64,000 bases of DNA. Source: Margaritifera margaritifera. Taxonomy: Eukaryota; Mollusca; Bivalvia; Unionida; Margaritiferidae. Under the pieces are notes generated by a model. It did not search any database and had not been told where the DNA came from. It was given only the letters and a program-made list of their open reading frames with translations. The translations under genes were made by a program, and so were the position numbers. The DNA is taken from positions 62,001 through 126,000 of the forward strand of contig JAQPZY010000620.1 in assembly GCA_029931535.1 (NCBI GenBank). Direction: 5' to 3'. Shown piece by piece: positions 48,808 to 60,964 of the stretch; the first letter of the stretch is position 1; every line of letters starts with the position of its first letter.

Positions 48808-50814
48808 ATGATTCTCAGCATCATCATTAGAACTCATGAATACAACTCATAATTAAAAAAATGCATTGGATATACGCATTTTATTTTTAAAAATACACAT
48901 GTTCCTTCAGTTTCATTATTTAGTATAGGCCAGGTAGAATAAAGGTATATTCTAGAAAAAAAAATTAAAAGAAATTTTGAAAAAATGATTCACGTATGTA
49001 AAACAAAATATAAGATAATTATAGGAAATGATTGGTTGTTTCGTCGGGCTTTAATTCACTTAGTGAAATAAGTTTTTTTTCTCATATATAAGAAACAAAT
49101 AATTAAAACACCGTACTTGACAAAGGAATATACAATTTCAAAAATATAATATGAATTTTAAGGATGTAAATAATTTCATTCCAATTATATATAACAGTAT
49201 TCCAATTCATCTGTATGAAACCTATTTCAGATATATGCAACAATATATTTAAAATTCGTTGTTTATATATGCTCAATAATTGTTTTTCTTCTTATATGTA
49301 GTTCACATATGTAGACTAAATCCTGTATGCAACAGGAGACACACGCGTAAAATATTGTTCCGCATTTGTGGAAGTAACAATAAGTTCTCATATTTCCTGT
49401 CGTACCGTTTGCAATTCAAATAATGATTCCATTTCATAATATGTTATATATATGAAAAACCGTGTCCTCATTTACAAAATATGTTTTCCCAAAGATGAGA
49501 AATATATTTCCACATATGCGAAATACAAAATTTATTTTAGCAAATACGGCATATTTTCACATTCATTAAAATGTGTATTGCATATATACAAAAAGGTTAT
49601 ACAATTGCTAACAATACTTAATTACATCTTAAATGTATTTACACATTATAATGTTTTCTTACCTATGTGAAAACAATATTGTTACAGACACGTAAAACCA
49701 GTTTTCATACTCGCAGTAGAATTTCATATATTGGCAATTATGTAAAACGGGCCTTTATTAATAAATGTCTTGTTTTTCCAAGCGTGAAATAGTATTTTTA
49801 CACATGCGAAATATTATTTCCCATGTTGGAAGAAAGGAATAAATACTAAAAAAGGTTTGCCTTATTTCCAGTTATCCCATTGTTCTCTCTAGGTCAGTCT
49901 AAGAAACATATTTACATCTAAATATCTGATAAAAAGGATGGTCAAAATCAATTACCCAATAATAGATGATATTTTAAAAAACATTGTGTTTGTTTCAAGC
50001 TAACACAAACGGGTATTTCATTAACGCATGTGAGCTAAAGATTACATAGATGGAAATCAGTATAATGAACACTTGACGACCGCTACAATTCTATCCATTT
50101 CAGATTCGTTCGACGCATGTCGTTATATGTATGTTCAAGGCGTCTACCTATATGAAGAAAGTTATGTGTAATTTATAAGAAAAAAAATAATATAATCTAA
50201 ATTGTCGTGAATACCATTTCAATTTCTAATGTCACATAAATGTATGTACTTTATTTACGATATCCACTCTAAATGTCCGTGCAAAGCAGGTTTTCATTTA
50301 AATATCACTCCACTTTCAATACTTGAAATAAATTTCATCTGTAGGGAAATATATAACTTAACATATAACTAACATTATTCTCACAAACCTTTAGCTCATG
50401 TTATAATGATACTGTCTTATTTTGCTATTTTAATCATGTTCGTGTCGAAAGTGTGTGTCTCCCTGTGGAGTGGCGTTTTGTGTACTGTGCTTTTGTAATA
50501 CGACGTTGCAATGAATAAAAAATCAATTTTATTTATCTGTGTATAGCTTAATTTTTCAATTTAGTCTGCATGTGCATTAGAAATACAGAACAGAGTGGTG
50601 GACTGTATGCGTCAAGTTTCAGGGTTTATGTTTATAGTTTGAATACTAACGTATGAGACATTTTTTTGCTATTGTTACAGACGATTAAGATTCCTATATG
50701 TTCGTATTTGTCATTTTCTCTCTGTTGTGTTGAAGAAAATAAAGAAATTAAAGTCGACAAATAGCTTTTATATCGAGAGTGATCTTCTCTTAGATGATAG
50801 TGAAGACTACTTAC
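48805..50814. other. AT-rich intronic or intergenic sequence with weak imperfect repeats
   Basis: Between 49,300 and 49,850 a theme of ttttcacatatgcgaaatac-like text recurs irregularly in both orientations. No gene recognised; it lies in the intron of the predicted secreted-peptide gene. Confidence 0.45.
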
Positions 50815-50878
50815 TTTGTAATGACAGCACCTGGCTTGCAACTAGCATTAAGATTGCAAACATAATCCATCTCCTCAT
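50815..50878 (-). CDS. Signal-peptide first exon of a small secreted peptide gene (paralogue 2)
   Basis: Minus-strand ATG at 50,878. The 64-nt exon encodes MRRWIMFAILMLVASQVLS then LQ, a clear signal peptide, and ends in phase 1 at donor CAAA|gtaagtag. It matches the 6.86-6.92 kb exon in length, phase, residues (MR..I...I.ML.AS.VLSL) and intron start. Sequence upstream is also alike (see the promoter entry). The six-cysteine exon at 46,999-47,144 is the nearest phase-compatible partner on the strand, 3.67 kb downstream. The two-exon model gives a 69-residue pre-peptide, about 48 residues after signal removal. Confidence 0.8.
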
Positions 50879-50930
50879 CTTGTTGTCGTGTATTATGCAC
50901 TTGTTTTAACATATGTATTTAAACTAACTC

Positions 50931-51110
50931 GTGCAAGATATGATCATTCTCACAACCATTGTATAACATTTATCAACCACTTTCAAGATGTTCTGTGAAA
51001 AAAAAGTAGAGGTACAATCATAAAAAGAGAAAAATAATAAATCAATATTTACAAAGTAAAAAAGGAGGCGATGCGACATGCGATGTCACTGTGGTAGACA
51101 CTCATCAGTC
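50931..51110 (-). promoter_or_regulatory. Promoter region conserved with the 6.9 kb paralogue
   Basis: About 60 nt upstream of the ATG the minus strand reads gatcatatcttgc, aligned with the TATA-like gatcatatatag at 6.98 kb. Further upstream, 51,060-51,105 (gaggcgatgcgacatgcgat, gtcactgtggtagac) resembles 7,105-7,145 (agtgggacgtgatgtgacgctgttgtaaac). The TATA element here is degenerate. Shared upstream text supports duplication of a whole gene with its promoter. Confidence 0.45.
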
Positions 51111-52056
51111 AAGTATGCCCTTTACAACATACAGCCACAGAGATCAGAGCAGAGCTTTTGAAAATTTGACTGCATATAGTTTTCATTTTTAGAGCTTGAC
51201 ATTTGTAACGTTTTGAAATTCAAGTAAGATACACTTATTATTTAAAATCATGCCTTTGTGTTGGATATATACAGTGTCGTTATCATACTGACAGCGTCTG
51301 AAAACGTAGGTTAATCAATACGGCCTTTTGCATACAGCTTTTTCTGAGCTTTGAGGCATTAACTTGACATCGGGAAGATATCTCGTCAATCAATCTATTT
51401 AAAAAGTCATAAGTGATTAAATACTTTGTTGACTAAGTTGCAATAGACATAAAAACAAAACCGTCACAAACTGACGAAATTAAAAAAACTACTTGAAAAA
51501 GATTAAACAATAAATCTATGCAGATGTTTAATGTAGAAAAAACTGTCATTGTTTAGATTGTATTTTGTTTCTGAAATAAGTTTGATTCGCCTCATGCGAT
51601 TTCGCTTGTAGGCAAACAGAGGTTGCTTGAAAAGAATGGTAATTCAATTGATGACATTTTTCTATTTCTTTTAATTGAAAAAAACCTAATGATTTAAAAG
51701 TCTGAAAAATAATGTTTTGAAAGAGACTTACTTCTTTCTTATATGTTTATTGTAGAATGATCTAAGAATAACAACCACAATACTCTGGGGGCATTCTGAA
51801 TTTATTTTTTAAACTATAGCGCTAACTAGTTGGAAAGCCTTAACATATGGATCAAACATAAGCAATTGCTATTTTTATTGTGAGAAAATAGTATCTCCTG
51901 GATGAAACTGAAAAAGTCGTTGTCAAACCATCATGAAATACGGGGTCGGTAACTTTCTATATGGATTGTTTACTGAAATACATCGCAATCGTGCTTCGAG
52001 CTTACAGCTTACATCTAACCTAGTTATGTCTGTTCACCTTATGCATAACTTTCTTG

Positions 52057-52060
<4 letters not shown>
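51111..52060. other. Unassigned AT-rich sequence
   Basis: No gene or repeat recognised. Confidence 0.5.

Positions 52061-52113
<53 letters not shown>
52061..52113. repeat. (TA)n microsatellite
   Basis: Perfect TA run of about 26 units. Confidence 0.97.
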
Positions 52114-52119
<6 letters not shown>

Positions 52120-53171
52120 GACGGACATGCCGACGGCAAAGTGTACCTGTGTACCTATGGTACAAGAATCTTGTAATGAAAATGAAATTCTAAGCGCATT
52201 AAAAGTTTGGTCTTTTAGTTTCGATTTAAAGTATCTGCAATTTATCCTTTAATTTCGTCCAGAACAGCACGGTGTTCTTCAGGCATTGTTTCCTTTGCTT
52301 TATGTCCTTACTGTAGAAACGACAAAACAACGTATATTTATAATATTTGATAGCAGAGTTGTACATACGTATAACCTGACAAAAACATTTATTTTCAAAT
52401 GTCTACGATTAAATGTTAGTTTAGTCAGGTTACTTGCTTTTTTTTTTAAACCTTCGTCAAGATTCCCAGTCATCAATTAGAAAAAAAAGTATCTGTGTCT
52501 TCATAGATATCAACCAGTAACTTTAAACACTTATCTAATTTATCTTCGGGATCTACTACAATCACCTTTTGATATCTTAGTAGCCACGTTTTCTCATAAG
52601 TCTTCATCCACACTTACGATTGGCAAATAATAACGACGCACTCGAAAAAGTGTTTGCATTCAGTCTCAATCAGATTTAGTGCAATCATTGTTTTCGCACA
52701 ATTAGTCAATCCACACATTATCATGTTATGACGTTCATTTATGTAGATTAATTTAGAACCTTTTTTTCTAGCTTATTGTTTGAATGTTAACTTGACCATT
52801 TGAAACAAAATATATGTGCATTTTGTGAACATGTGTTTCTTTTTTTCTTTCTATTGATTTAAAACTGGGTACTTGATTGTATTTTGGCTCAGTTAAGAAA
52901 GCTACCGTAAAATGTCATCGTTTGTTCTTCTGAAGTCAAGCCAATTGTGAGAAATATAAATGTCAACACTTCCATTATTAATTTCTGTGAGCTTTTATTG
53001 TTTATTAAAGTTACTTAGAGGCTTCTGCAAACTGTTGTATCAATTTAAACGCATCGGGATAAAACATGTATTTCAGACCTTCTAATGTCATCAATAACTT
53101 TTTTTGTATTCCTAAGTTGAAAATATCCTGTGGATAACTTTCTCTACTTAATTGCACAGTAACAAAATAAC
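52114..53171. other. Unassigned AT-rich sequence
   Basis: No gene, RNA or ordered repeat recognised. Confidence 0.5.
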
Positions 53172-53415
53172 CTCAAAATTTGTCCAGGGATAATTATGTG
53201 TGGGGTTTGATAACGTTGTTTTGGCTGCAATGTCGATGACTCTCTCCATGGTGATGTAGTCGAAGAAGAAAACAACTCCATTTATGTATCTATAATTAAC
53301 CGTTTGTACAATTGATTCGAAGGTAACAGTATCGCACTGAAGACAAATATTTTCCAGTCCGTAGTTTTGTTTTCCACCCTCTGTCACTTCAAAGTAGTAT
53401 TTATAAACGTCTTTC
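53172..53415 (-). CDS. Candidate internal exon, unassigned
   Basis: The minus strand has an acceptor-like ttgttgtgtctag| (AG at 53,417-53,416), an open 81-codon frame entered in phase 2, and a possible donor TTTGAG|gttatt at 53,171 (weak). The start reads KTFIKYYFEVTEGGKQNYGL and later parts NGVVFFFDYITMERVIDIAA. The Y-x-(E/K)-V-T-E-x-G start resembles the candidate at 3.06-3.26 kb. An alternative is that it is another broken coding piece of the virus-like element whose polymerase lies at 56.6-58.3 kb on the same strand. I cannot choose between these. Confidence 0.35.
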
Positions 53416-54026
53416 TAGACACAACAAATTGTTCAGCTTCAGTACAACTTGTATAGTAACTTTTTAATGGATCATTCATTATTCCTATGTGTTGAGCTAA
53501 AACGACGTATGCTCTTCATTGGTTTTAAAGTGTATGTCACATACACAGTAATACCCATCATTAGTTAAATGACCATGCATCGTATTTTACTTGACGACAG
53601 GCAGGTTGATATTAATCACTAAGTTTAGGTTTTCTTTGATTCCAAAATTTTTCATCACTATTAAAATCGAATAAATCATGTCTGCATCACCATGCAAAGA
53701 CGCATGTAGGGAAAAACATAAGAACAAAAAAAAAAAAAAAAAAAAAGAAAGAAAATAAAAAAAATTCGCCCAGAAGGCAGGATGTTTCAGTATAGAATCA
53801 TTAAACCGTGTTTTCTCAATCTTCGTGTGTCTTCGGTCTTTTTCATTGAAATCTGAGGGTTTTCTCTGGTACCCTTATAACGCTTTGGTCGTGTTTAACT
53901 TGTTTCTTGATAAGCATCAACTAGATCACATAGCCAAGATAGACAGTTGAGTCCGGTAAATGCTAGAACTTTAGTTTTTGCATGTCCATGTATTACTGCT
54001 GATGTGGCCATAGAAACAGTTATAGC

Positions 54027-54063
<37 letters not shown>

Positions 54064-54988
54064 TGTGGATTCGTTAATTTATTAACCAATGAGACAGCTT
54101 AATGTGAAAGTTTTCGCTTCTACTTCTTTATGAATGAGTCTGTATTGGTTCTAAATATTTGCATCAGATAGGTTAATCTTTGTTGAAAAGTTTCGATTGC
54201 CTACTTTTAGATCTACAAAGTAACCTCTTACATCGTTTTGATCTTACCGCTGAAATAGATAAATCGTAAGTTGTGTTCATAGATCTAACAGTGTTTTCAT
54301 TCACATTCGTCTAATATTTGTTGTCGTCACGCTGTTCAGTTATCCCTGCTACATTAGTCATTTCTCTGCAACTCTGAATGTGTATTAGTTTTAGGCGTTC
54401 TCTTATTCTTCGGGTCCCTAATTATGTGCCACAATCTTTGATTACATTGTCAATTTTGTTTATCCTTCTCTTGGATTTCTTTACCAAATTCTCTATGTAA
54501 TTATTCCAGTTGAGATTGTAAAGTCCCATAACGTTTCAGAGACATTATTTCAATTTTCGCCATATCACTCTCCAAAGTTTCATCCTCACTGTTCATACTG
54601 CGCTCGATTGCATCCACAGGAATATAGATCAATAGCAGTAGATAAGTTACAAAATCTCTGAACAATTCTTGTGCGTCTAAAATCGTATTACACTGATCAG
54701 CGATCTGTTTTGAGGCTCTCAGATTTTGTTAGCTGTTTCATCACCGCTCTCTTAAATAGCATCTAATGTATTTTTTATTTTCCCTCAGTGTTTATGTATT
54801 TGTGTATGAACTCGTTTTCTTGTAAAAACAATATATGATCGGAATCCTTTTTTTTTTTTTTTTGTTTTGTTTCTTCTTCTACTGGATCTGCTAGATTGTT
54901 AATACGGTTTTTGCTGGCGTTTAAACGATTCTTAAGTGTTTAACCTAGTGCTGTGAGAATTTACCATCTTTTTCCACGACGCTTATAT
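53416..54988. other. Unassigned sequence with A21 and (CT)n(GT)n tracts
   Basis: A run 53,726-53,746; CT run 54,026-54,046 followed by GT run to 54,067; a T-rich run near 54,848-54,863. Minus-strand frames at 54,400-54,950 are broken but lysine- and glutamate-rich in places and could be remains of the virus-like element next to the polymerase. Confidence 0.45.
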
Positions 54989-55294
54989 TCAATATGTTGA
55001 TTGTACTCCTCTGCATTTGTTTGTAATGATCATTAACATTTTATCTAACAGTGTCGCAGCAATAGGCATAGTAATTACGAATAATAGTCTTGTGTTAAAA
55101 TAGTTTTTGGTGTTACGGATTTTCTCGATTAAAAAAAAGTATTTTGATTTCAAAAGGCCGCAAATAGTATCAGACTCAGTGGATACCTGTGTAGCTCTGA
55201 GTCTGTTGAATATTAACAATTTAGTATTGTAGTCGTTATTATATACTGCGTAATCGTCATTCAGTGAAAGTTTAACTTTTGAGTTGTGTTTCAA
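54989..55294 (-). pseudogene. Coding-like frame beside the polymerase relic, unassigned
   Basis: An open minus frame of about 101 codons, basic at the start, with a hydrophobic stretch near the end (TRLLFVITMPIAATLLDKML). It is one of the longer non-repeat frames in the window and lies in the same orientation as the polymerase relic, 1.3 kb further along. It may be another gene of the same virus-like element, but no family was recognised. A start codon context was not judged reliable. Confidence 0.35.
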
Positions 55295-55386
55295 ACATTA
55301 GATATCACATCTTTCTTCATCATTTGTACTTATTCCCTCGTGGACTTTTTTCAAACGCATTTCAAGGTTGTACAAACCAACATATT

Positions 55387-55596
55387 TCAAACGGCCAATG
55401 TTTCACTCTTTTTATTGTTGCAGTAGAAGATGGTCATTTTGATTTCATCTGCAACTGTGTAATACTCAACACAAATATTTATTCTCTCTAATGGAATAAA
55501 CAACCTGCCATATCTGATGTCAATTGTATGTGGAGTGACCGTAGATTGCAATTTACACGTCCATTTGTGTAGGAAATACTGGCGCCACCAGCACAA
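55387..55596 (-). pseudogene. Coding-like frame beside the polymerase relic, unassigned
   Basis: An open minus frame of about 69 codons with LQSTVTPHTIDIRYGRLFI and YYTVADEIKMTIFYCNN. The composition is protein-like. Same strand and neighbourhood as the polymerase relic, so a shared origin is possible. Not recognised. Confidence 0.3.
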
Positions 55597-55599
55597 AAC

Positions 55600-56579
55600 T
55601 CTTATATTTAAATTTAATTTTTCTCAAAGTGCATCTTGATGTTTCTGAAAGTTTCTCCAAAATCTCATTCTCTTAAGATTAAGAGAAAAAAGAATAATTA
55701 GCTTTACCTTTGCTTAAATATTCATGTTTGATTGTGGACATATTGAGATCTTCAACAACTGCTTTAAAAGCCTTATGTGTGCAAACATGGGAGCAAACAT
55801 AAGTGTTGCATGGTAAAAAGAATTAATAATGTTGTTTGTTTCACTATACATTTGTATGTAGGTAATTTATTCCTTGAAAAGTCAAGCCACTTTAGGAATT
55901 GGGGCATAATGATAATTGTTTCTAGGAACACAAACCTGCGTTGTTACGAGCTTTACGTATGACTCTGTCCTTTTCATGTTCAGAGAGTGTATTTCGTGTT
56001 ACTGATACATTCAATCCTTTTAGGCAAGTCATTCTCATTTTTAGTTTGACAGATGCCAATTCAACACAGCTTCGTAGCAGCAGGTGCATCTAGCATGTGT
56101 TGCATATATATTTCATTAATTTTAAATTTTGATTCGTTTCAACTAATTTATTTTAAATAGCCGTAGAACAATGTATTTACAATATGAACTATAAATCGTT
56201 TGTCATCATGACACGATAAGCCAACTTTGTTCATTTTGGTCGTATACATGTCACGATTGTATGATCCTAATGGATGCCTATTTGGATAATTTTACCCATG
56301 ACTAAACATGCATTACTTAATCATATAAAATCGATCATTTTTGTTTAATCATGCATTTTGTTTTAATTCTCCTCTTTTAGCATGATACATTTTTAACAAA
56401 TAAAGTTTATCAAAAAGAAATTGTGGTCAATCACTTTACTATGTGCAAATGCGAAATCTTTTTGATGTTTTGTGTATCTTATATCATCTGTACATTATTT
56501 ATGCTGCGGTTCTTTCTTCTCCAATTTTCCATGTCTATTCAAATAAAAAGGGTATTTATAAATCCAACAACAACAACAA
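55600..56579. other. Unassigned AT-rich sequence between relic coding frames
   Basis: No motif or repeat recognised. It may be decayed interior of the virus-like element. Confidence 0.4.
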
Positions 56580-58310
56580 TAACAAACAATTAACAAATCC
56601 TTGTTTGCTTTTTGTTTCAATCAAGTACTGAGCTCGATATATGTCTTTAGCCATATTTATTTAGTTTGTTATGAAGACAGCTAGTCTGTGTATTTGTGTC
56701 AATTTTAAGTTCAGTTCTGTTCTTAAAAGTACGGAACAGCTCCTGATCCCGTTGCCTATTTCTCTTTGATGAATTTCCTTTAAACTTTAATGTTTCATCT
56801 AGCAGATTTTGTTTTCCTTTGGTGGATCAGGATAGTTTTTAAAACAATCATGAATAAGTTCTTTAATCTATCAATCCACATTAAATATATAACCAATATC
56901 ATTGCCATCAGGAATTTTCCAAAGGTTTTCATTTGCCCATTCAATTTCTTAATTTGCCACAACACCAAAAATTCTTTCCTAGCATTTATTGCGAAATTGT
57001 CTGCTCATATGGGTTTCTGTTATCCAGACACATTATGAAGGACTCTAGTTTTGACTTATCAGACTCATTTCCATTTTCTTATTGTTCCCTTTACCATTGG
57101 AACATAATTTGTGGTACAATTTGGCATATATGTTAGGGATAATGCTACTTTCTTCACGTACATCCGATACAATCAGCATGAGCATATCAGAGTATGTTTG
57201 CTGCTTTATTTCAACCCCAGAAATCGTCAACAACATATCGTTAGCCAGTCTTGGCCCATCGTCGTAGTGGACGGTGTCTAGCTGCTAATAAAATACACAG
57301 ACTCTTGGAAGCTTCAAGATATCACATACTATTAAGGTCTCCTTTATGACCTAGTAGTTATGAAGATCACCTAATCTCTTAATTTAAATTCATTCATTAC
57401 ACCAAACAAACGTATCTATAATTTTCACCTTGAAAATTGCAGAGTATAATTTTTCTTTATCGTGATTCGATGTTTAATGGAACTTTCTAATCGAATCAAG
57501 CAAATCGTAGTGATATGGGTATACATCGTTTCGTAAGATCTTTGTTTGCATATTTTCGAAATGTCTAGTGGTCTCCATACATGTTTTATTAAATAAACGT
57601 TTAGCTAGAGATTGAAGGGATTGTCCCGTGAATCTATAACTCTCAACAAATCGAAACATTTTTTTTCGTTTGAATCTCTATTCATTAATTCACGAAGCTA
57701 TCCACCTTATTATCAGGGTCTTGTCTTGGCGACCCTGAAATGAAGAAGTGTATATCGTACCGTGGCAAGTTGTTGATGAACACACGAATGGATTTAGCTT
57801 TTAGTAAATTTAAGTTGCAATCATTATGCTGAAACTCTATACAGTCCATCAAGCGGCAATGATCACTAACGTTGTATTTGGTAATTTTTCTCACATATAT
57901 GATAGATATCTGTGGAATCTGAATTCCTTGTGTCTTTATCAGTGAAGACCATAAGTGTTGCATTCTTTGATCTTAATTCCTTGTTTACGATTTTTTTATA
58001 TCCTAGCCAACCAAAACAACAACAAAAATTTACACAATCCGCACCTCTGTAAACGATTGGCTTGTGAGCCTTGTGTATTGCCTTCAGGTAGAAACTAATC
58101 CTGATGGCACGTGTTTAGATTTTCCTCTGTCCAAGATTTTGTCGTACATTTTAAGCGTGGCTTGCACTGAAGTTTGAATTACACCATGGTTAGTTTTGAC
58201 GGAAACAGATTCTGCGCAACTATAAGGAACATACGAATCCTTTAAATAATGTCGATAATGTTTGTTTCTAAATTGTACGATGACAACCGCATTACCTTCT
58301 TTGGATGTTG
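56580..58310 (-). pseudogene. Broken protein-primed family-B DNA polymerase of a Polinton-like or related element
   Basis: Minus-strand frames carry, in order of decreasing coordinate, short motifs expected of the exonuclease and polymerase parts of DNA_pol_B_2-type enzymes: KHVPSGLVST (about 58,110-58,080), RVFINNLPRYDIHFF (57,685-57,963 frame), SYRFTGQSLQSLAKRL and DVYPYHYD (57,474-57,659 frame), and HYDDGPRLANDMLL to SDVREESSIIPNIYAKLYH (57,045-57,275). After about 57.04 kb, further matching pieces appear in changed frames to about 56.7 kb. At least six stops or frame changes interrupt it, and the catalytic C-terminal motifs were not found. It is a dead copy of a virus-like mobile element, and differs clearly from the plus-strand polymerase relic at 15.2-16.15 kb. 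Confidence 0.75.
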
Positions 58311-58319
58311 TGCTTTTGG

Positions 58320-59586
58320 TGTGAGACAGATTTAATCACATATGTTTCTAATGTTCCATCCAGAGTGTCGTCCTTTTAGAAGCTCTTTTTGATCCTTATG
58401 TATAAATGTGAGATGCACAGTTTTAATCCTATTTGCAATACATGCAGATACATGCAGAGGAAACGGTTTATGATACATTTTGAAGTGAAATGGGTCTTCA
58501 ATTTGAAATACACTGTTTAGGTTTATCACCTTCTGGTATACATCTAGTACCTCTTTCTGAGTGGAAGATAACCCACAAAGTTCATACCAGACGTGAATGG
58601 CCCTTACTAGAAACTGTCCAATATCTTATCTTTCCTAGAAAAAAGTATACAATTCTATCTTGAATCCATCAGATTATGTGCTTCTTTCATTAGGCATCTT
58701 TAAAAACATTTGCAGCTCCTGTGTATGCTATTTTATCATTTAAGGAATGTTAATGTAAATCATTCAATCTAGGAATGTCTGGCTAATAATGGAACATTTC
58801 AAGATCAACAGGATCTAATTCATGCTTTTAATAAACATTTGTGAAAATAATTTTGCTTGATCATCCCAAAATGTCTTGCTGACTGTCATTTAAAGAAGCA
58901 CTGCCGTTAACAAGAGGCGACATCATTTTACTTATATGACTTCAATTTCATAAATTACAGAAGTATTTGGTCACTTTCTCTCCTTCTTTAAACCATGTAG
59001 CTCTAGAAACATCTGTTTCTTCCTAAAATCCTCCAACTCTTCTTTTTTCCCTTCTAAATTGCTTATATCTGCGGTTTTCCTGTTGATCTTGGGTTTGTTC
59101 GTAAGAGATGCATAATATGAAACTGTTGTTCTTCTAATTTATAATCAAGCGTTTTAAAAAAAGAAGAGTTGATCATTTATTACACGATTAAAATCAAATA
59201 AAAGGATGTCTCAAAAGTATATATTTGTTCAGCACATACATATCGATCTTCAACTGTAGTTTCTTTTACTCTTCTAACATATTCCGTGTATTTTAATTAT
59301 GAATTTTTAGAATGTTTTCCTTTTAATTTCCTTTTGGAAAGCCATCTTTGTTTTTGCAAGAGAATAATCAGTGCCATATCATAGTCAAACATTTACATTT
59401 GTAATAATTGTAAATATATTTTTGAAAACAAGACAAAAGTCCAGTCTGACTAGTTTTTCAGGATTACTTTTCTTTCCGGCATCCCTATGGATACATATGT
59501 TATGTTCCCTCTATACCTGTACTAAATTATAACCTGCATATATATCTAAGACAACTTCTCTTGGTCTTGGATTATTTAGATCATTA

Positions 59587-59661
<75 letters not shown>

Positions 59662-60060
59662 GTGTGTGTGTGTGTGTGTTTATGGATACATCACAAGATT
59701 GAAATCTCCCCCAATTATAACATAATCATTTTAAAAATGCAATATATCTTTTTTATCTCAAAGTAAAAATCTAAACTATTTGGTTCAAAAAGATTAAAAA
59801 GTGAACACCATAGTTTCCAATGGTCACGTCTATGCTAAGTTAATGGATTGTATTATTGTTCTTTATTCTATTGAAGGTGAGCTGGAAATTATTATCCAAT
59901 AATATAGCTACACATCTTGAATTAGTAGAAAATGAACTAACAAGAGATTTATACTTCCAAGTAGACCGTATGCAATTTTCCCATTTTTCAATAAAGTGTA
60001 TATCTCAAAGAAAGTATTCTGAATATTTTGTATTTTTTAGAAAATTTTAAACATTTCTTC
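58320..60060 (-). pseudogene. Decayed L1-like LINE ORF2 fragment (endonuclease to start of reverse transcriptase)
   Basis: Minus-strand segments in the expected order: HFIEKWENCIRSTW then NSRCVAILLDNNF (about 60,010-59,890), as in apurinic-type endonucleases; IGGDFN (about 59,716-59,696); WFKEGEKVTKYFCNL (about 58,995-58,950); and HKDQKELLKGRHSGWNIR (about 58,400-58,345), the start of the reverse transcriptase domain. Stops and frame changes are frequent, and a (TA)n/(GT)n tract (59,591-59,679) sits inside. The fragment stops near 58.32 kb, where polymerase-B-like coding begins in the same orientation, so the rest of the reverse transcriptase is missing. Confidence 0.75.
59591..59679. repeat. 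(TA)n(GT)n compound microsatellite
   Basis: TA run to 59,653, a short tatttatata step, then GT units to 59,679. It interrupts the LINE relic. Confidence 0.95.
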
Positions 60061-60271
60061 TTTTCTTAAGATTGCCTCATCCCCTGACGTCAAAAAGGAA
60101 GACTTATATATATATGGTGATACGCCAACTTGACATCTGTGTAGAAAATCTCATCCAGCTAAGATAGCAGAATAGTCTAGAACAATTACTGCCAATTACT
60201 GTGTATCGTTTCGTTTAAGTGTAATTTGCAGTAGAGAAATGAACATTTGAATTCTTTTGAGGGAGACAAAG

Positions 60272-60417
60272 TTTATTTTAGTCTTTTCCTTGATAAAGCT
60301 ATACATATATTGGCATTATGGTTTTACGTATAACTTTCTTTTACTCCTTCTTTAACGAAAAATAATTAAAAATGTAAATGAGCAAATGATTCAGGCGTAA
60401 CGACAAAAATGTTTATT
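60272..60417 (-). promoter_or_regulatory. Two possible polyadenylation signals for the minus-strand gene at 60.7-63.6 kb
   Basis: AATAAA occurs on the minus strand at 60,417-60,412 and 60,277-60,272, about 250 and 390 nt after the candidate stop codon at 60,669. AATAAA is frequent by chance in AT-rich DNA. Confidence 0.3.
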
Positions 60418-60666
60418 TGACATTTCCACTGACCATTTTAAGTTATTTCTTGTTAGAAACGCAATCCTTTTAAATTACACATTTGGCATCTTATTAATAT
60501 GTATGCTCAACAGGAAATTATATTATGTTGCCCGATTTCAAATTTCTAAATTAAGATTTAAACCTTTACACAATTCTTCAATGCAATTAAGAACTTAAAA
60601 AACGTAACAATATCGATATATTAAACTTAAATTTTTGATAGATGAAATCACAAGACAAGCACCGCT

Positions 60667-60700
60667 TTAAGAATAATAGCTCGCCTCATCGCTGTCGCAC
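60667..60700 (-). CDS. Candidate last exon of a small secreted peptide gene
   Basis: The minus strand has a very good acceptor (aattttgtcttctttcag|GTGCG, AG at 60,702-60,701). Entered in phase 2, the exon reads CDSDEASYYS then TAA at 60,669-60,667. Entered in phase 1 it reads GATAMRRAIILKAVLVL then a stop about 20 nt later. It is 2.9 kb downstream of the signal-peptide exon at 63.6 kb on the same strand. Which frame is used depends on the donor of that exon, which is not certain. Confidence 0.4.
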
Positions 60701-60964
60701 CTGAAAGAAGACAAAATTATCTTAATCTATTTAAGTTGGACCAAGGTGTACGAAGACGATAAACGGAAAGTATATATTTACTGATCTGTCCATGGTTAGA
60801 ATGTAAAGCATTTCAAAATTTTTACCCTTATCATTGTTTTTTTCTTTAATTTCATGTGATTACAGTGTGAATGTCATGCAAAACAAGCAAACGTTATAAG
60901 TCTATCAAATTGGTGTTTTGAAAAGAATCCCAAACCCATTTATCAGTAATTTTCAAAAGTAAAA

